Source: an uncultured Kiritimatiellota bacterium
Lineage (GTDB): Bacteria; Verrucomicrobiota; Kiritimatiellia; RFP12; UBA1067
Length of the DNA: 64,000 nucleotides
NCBI GenBank assembly: GCA_934635385.1
Contig: CAKTZI010000003.1
Location: 85,932-149,931 of the forward strand
Reading direction: 5' to 3'
Below the pieces are notes generated by a model. It made no database searches. It saw only the letters and a program-made list of their open reading frames with translations, and was not told the DNA's origin. Positions 61,449 to 64,000 of this stretch are shown here, in pieces; the stretch's first letter is position 1; each line of letters begins with the position of its first letter. The translations under genes were made by a program, and so were the position numbers.

Positions 61449-64000
61449 ACATGAAGAACTATTCGCCATCCGATTTCCGTTTTCTTTTCCAGCATCGCTT
61501 CGACCTTGCGCGATGGCAGGGCGTGCTTGTGGACCTTTTCGGCGCAACAAAGCTCCGCGAGAGGCCGGAGGCCGTGAAATTGCCGCCGTCAGAGAAGGAC
61601 ACGAAAGGTTTCCTGCTTGGAGAGCTCGCCACTTCAGATGGTGTCCGCATGGGGCTTTTCAGATATACGGTTCCTGCCTCGCAGGTCGAGCGTCGCCGTG
61701 TCGGTCTGCGGCATCTTGTGGATCCTTGGCTGAAATACGATTTTGACGCCGCCCTTGTGGTGTTTGACTCCAAGGGCTCGGAGAAATGGCGTTTTTCGCT
61801 TGTTTCCGACATGCGCGGCGAAAAGACGTCGCCAAGACGCTACACGTACGTGTTTGGCGATTCCACAAGCCTCTACCGCACGGCCGTAGAGAGGTTTTCC
61901 ATTCTGGCGGCGCGGGACAACGCCTCTGCCCCGGTGGCCTATTCCGCCCTCCGCGATGCCTTTGCCGTGGAATCGCTTACACGCGAATTCTACAACGAAC
62001 TCTTCAACTGGTATCTCTGGGCGCTGTCGCCCGAGATGGGGGTCACATTCCCCAACGACACATCTACGGACGCAGATGATCGGATGGGCCTTGAGGAAAG
62101 GCTGATACGTCTCATCACGCGCATCATGTTCGTCTGGTTCATCAGGCAGAAGAAACTTGTGCCCGACCTTCTTTTCAGCGAGAAGCAGCTTTCCGCATGG
62201 CTGAAGGACTTTGACCCGCACGCGCTGAAACACGGCAACTACTACAACGCGATACTCCAGAATCTCTTTTTTGCCACGCTGAACAACGAGATCGGGAATC
62301 GCGCCTTTGCGACGGACGTTCGAGACGGACGCGGTCGTGCGGAAGACTATGGCATCAAGACACTTTTCAGAAATCCCAGGGGGGGCTCCTGGTTCAAGCG
62401 GCCTAATGACGAAGTGCTCAACGTGTTCCGAGAAGTGCCCTTTCTCAATGGCGGTCTCTTCGAGTGCCTTGACAAGGCGGCGGCGGATGATCCAAAGGGG
62501 CACATCGTCTACAACGATGGCTTTTCCCGCGAAAAAGGACGCCAGCGTCGTGCGTTCATTCCCAATGAGCTTTTCTTCGCCGAGGAATCCGCTCGCACCT
62601 TCACAATCACGGACGGTCAACAATCCCCGACCTCCGAAACAGTCACCCGTAAGGTATCCGGGCTTCTGAAGATCCTCGGAAAATACAATTTCACGATCGA
62701 GGAGAATTCGCCCGATGACATGGACATCGCCCTCGACCCGGAACTCCTCGGCAAGGTGTTTGAAAACCTCCTCGGCTCGTTCAATCCGGAAACCCGCGAA
62801 ACCGCCCGTAACTCGTCTGGCTCGTTCTACACGCCGCGTGAGATTGTCAATTTCATGGTGGAGGAGTCTCTTGATGCCTACATGAAGCCGGTTCACGGCA
62901 AGGATGCGAAGACCCAACTTGACCACCTCATGAAGATTCGAGTCCTGGACCCGGCCTGTGGCTCCGGGGCGTTCCCGATGGGCATGCTAAACGCCATTGT
63001 CGCAAGGTCCAGGAAACTTGGGTGTACGGACGATCTTCACACCCTCAAGCTGCACATCATTGAAAACTGCATCTTTGGCATTGACATCCAGACGATTGCC
63101 GTGCAGATTGCGAAGCTTCGATTCTTCATCTCGCTCGTCTGCGAGGAACACCCCAATCTGACCGACGCGGAAAACAATTACGGCATCTCTCCGCTTCCGA
63201 ACCTTGAGACAAAATTTGTTGCGGCAGATTCGCTGATTGCAACCAAGCGAGGACAATTAACACAAGATGATCTCTTTGGCGTCGCTCAGGTTGATTCATT
63301 AAAGGCTAGATTGCTTGATATTCGGCACAAGCATTTTCTATCAAAGACTCGGCAAGAAAAACAACGTCTCAGGAAAACTGACAAAGAGACGCGAGAGCAA
63401 CTTGCCGCAGTTCTAAACGAGAATTCTCTTTTCGGTCACGCCGATGCACAAAAGCTCGCCGCATGGAATCCATACGACCAGAACAAGTCGGCGAGCTTCT
63501 TCGATCCTGAATGGATGTTTGGGGTCAAGGATGGTTTTGATGTCGTGATCGGCAACCCGCCATATATTCAGTTGTCGTCCGATCACGGGAAGTTGGGAAA
63601 CCTCTACAAACCGTGCGGATATGAGACGTTTGCAAAGACGGGCGATATTTACTGCCTCTTCTACGAACGAGGATGGCAGCTTCTGAAGGCGAATGGGCAT
63701 CTTTGCTATATTACGTCAAATAAATGGATGCGCGCAGGGTACGGAGAGGCTACGCGGAAGTTCTTCGCCGAGAAGACCGATCCGCAGCTGTTGATTGATT
63801 TCGCCGGAGAGAAGATCTTTGAATCCGCTACCGTTGACACCAACATCCTGCTCTTTGAAAAGAACTCCCAGAATCGCGGTAAGACATCGTGTTGCATCGG
63901 CACGTCCGACTGTCGTAAAGATTTGAGCGTTTTCGTGGAGCAGACGGCCAAACCCTGCGCGTTCACCTCTTCCGATTCGTGGGTTATCCTCTCACCCATC
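61445..64000 (+). CDS. Eco57I-class adenine DNA methyltransferase (truncated by window end)
   Basis: The open frame runs off the right edge; 852 codons are visible. The N-terminal ~450 residues are helical and unassigned (SDFRFLFQHRFDLARWQGVL; RLIRLITRIMFVWFIRQKK). Then FYTPREIVNFMVEESL, SAM motif I VLDPACGSGAFPMGML (Asp502), FGIDIQTIAVQIAKLRFFISL, and catalytic motif IV VIGNPPYIQL (Asn704). This is the Eco57I/PglX-like gamma-class N6-adenine methyltransferase layout. The target-recognition part and any further genes are outside the window. Start ATG 61445 overlaps the helicase stop. It would modify host DNA for protection or be part of a type IIG/BREX-like complex. Confidence 0.9.
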   Translation, partial: MNMKNYSPSDFRFLFQHRFDLARWQGVLVDLFGATKLRERPEAVKLPPSEKDTKGFLLGELATSDGVRMGLFRYTVPASQVERRRVGLRHLVDPWLKYDFDAALVVFDSKGSEKWRFSLVSDMRGEKTSPRRYTYVFGDSTSLYRTAVERFSILAARDNASAPVAYSALRDAFAVESLTREFYNELFNWYLWALSPEMGVTFPNDTSTDADDRMGLEERLIRLITRIMFVWFIRQKKLVPDLLFSEKQLSAWLKDFDPHALKHGNYYNAILQNLFFATLNNEIGNRAFATDVRDGRGRAEDYGIKTLFRNPRGGSWFKRPNDEVLNVFREVPFLNGGLFECLDKAAADDPKGHIVYNDGFSREKGRQRRAFIPNELFFAEESARTFTITDGQQSPTSETVTRKVSGLLKILGKYNFTIEENSPDDMDIALDPELLGKVFENLLGSFNPETRETARNSSGSFYTPREIVNFMVEESLDAYMKPVHGKDAKTQLDHLMKIRVLDPACGSGAFPMGMLNAIVARSRKLGCTDDLHTLKLHIIENCIFGIDIQTIAVQIAKLRFFISLVCEEHPNLTDAENNYGISPLPNLETKFVAADSLIATKRGQLTQDDLFGVAQVDSLKARLLDIRHKHFLSKTRQEKQRLRKTDKETREQLAAVLNENSLFGHADAQKLAAWNPYDQNKSASFFDPEWMFGVKDGFDVVIGNPPYIQLSSDHGKLGNLYKPCGYETFAKTGDIYCLFYERGWQLLKANGHLCYITSNKWMRAGYGEATRKFFAEKTDPQLLIDFAGEKIFESATVDTNILLFEKNSQNRGKTSCCIGTSDCRKDLSVFVEQTAKPCAFTSSDSWVILSPI

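Noticed and set aside
61634..62926. Minus-strand 430-codon frame near the right edge
   Set aside because: It is antisense to the methyltransferase, which has SAM and NPPY motifs on the + strand.

Overview
The window is one 64 kb stretch of a GC-rich, gene-dense bacterial chromosome. It most resembles the Planctomycetes-Verrucomicrobia-Chlamydiae group, probably a Kiritimatiellota/Verrucomicrobiota-type gut or sediment bacterium. I infer this from the mix of content: XylR-type regulators next to very large secreted glycoside hydrolases, autotransporter-type beta-strand repeat proteins, a secreted Rhs/YD-repeat protein with a thrombospondin-type-3 partner, SUMF1-domain and ECF-sigma genes, and intergenic palindromes beside a REP-associated transposase. 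No 16S rRNA gene is present, so the placement is an inference. Almost all genes are on the + strand. The exceptions are a tRNA-Ala, two XylR-type regulators and a SUMF1-domain gene.

Layout. 1-5.9 kb is housekeeping: the end of a DUF721-like gene, tRNA-Ala(CGC), rpsB, tsf, an ispH-uppS fusion and a dxs-type gene, so isoprenoid synthesis and undecaprenyl-PP synthesis sit together. 5.9-8.5 kb holds an orphan histidine kinase and an RNA-methyltransferase-like gene separated by a palindromic repeat. 8.6-16.9 kb is glycan module 1: a divergent XylR regulator, a small membrane protein, a 1298-residue GH89-like/DUF5696 protein and a beta-repeat protein. 17-25.2 kb holds a rubrerythrin, carB, a secreted SGNH esterase, trmD and a TonB-dependent receptor.

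25.3-39.1 kb is the most accessory-looking part. A 1685-residue TSP3-repeat protein is followed by a secreted Rhs protein whose C-terminal tip and five trailing small genes drop sharply in GC. This looks like a polymorphic-toxin tip with immunity or cargo genes, followed by a broken hydrolase gene. 39.1-42.2 kb is ppk1-ppx. 42.3-47 kb holds a LysR regulator, a flavodoxin, a CMD-cupin protein, a REP-associated tyrosine transposase (RAYT) and a NUDIX hydrolase, with nested palindromic repeats between them.

47-54.5 kb is glycan module 2: a divergent XylR regulator, a beta-repeat protein interrupted at an 11-G tract, a GH123/DUF4091-like hydrolase, an SGNH esterase and a PIG-L deacetylase. 54.5-57.8 kb holds a MITE-like element, a Fic protein with a symmetric operator-like promoter, a SUMF1-domain protein and a divergent ECF sigma factor. 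57.8-64 kb is a probable restriction/defence operon: a small HTH protein, a PLD-SNF2 helicase, and an Eco57I-class DNA methyltransferase that runs off the window.

Promoters are unusually uniform: an extended -10 (TGG followed by TATACT/TATAAT/TACAAT) recurs before more than a dozen genes. In six of them the start codon lies only 7-11 nt downstream of the -10, which predicts leaderless mRNAs. Other genes have normal purine-rich Shine-Dalgarno sequences such as GAAAGGA.
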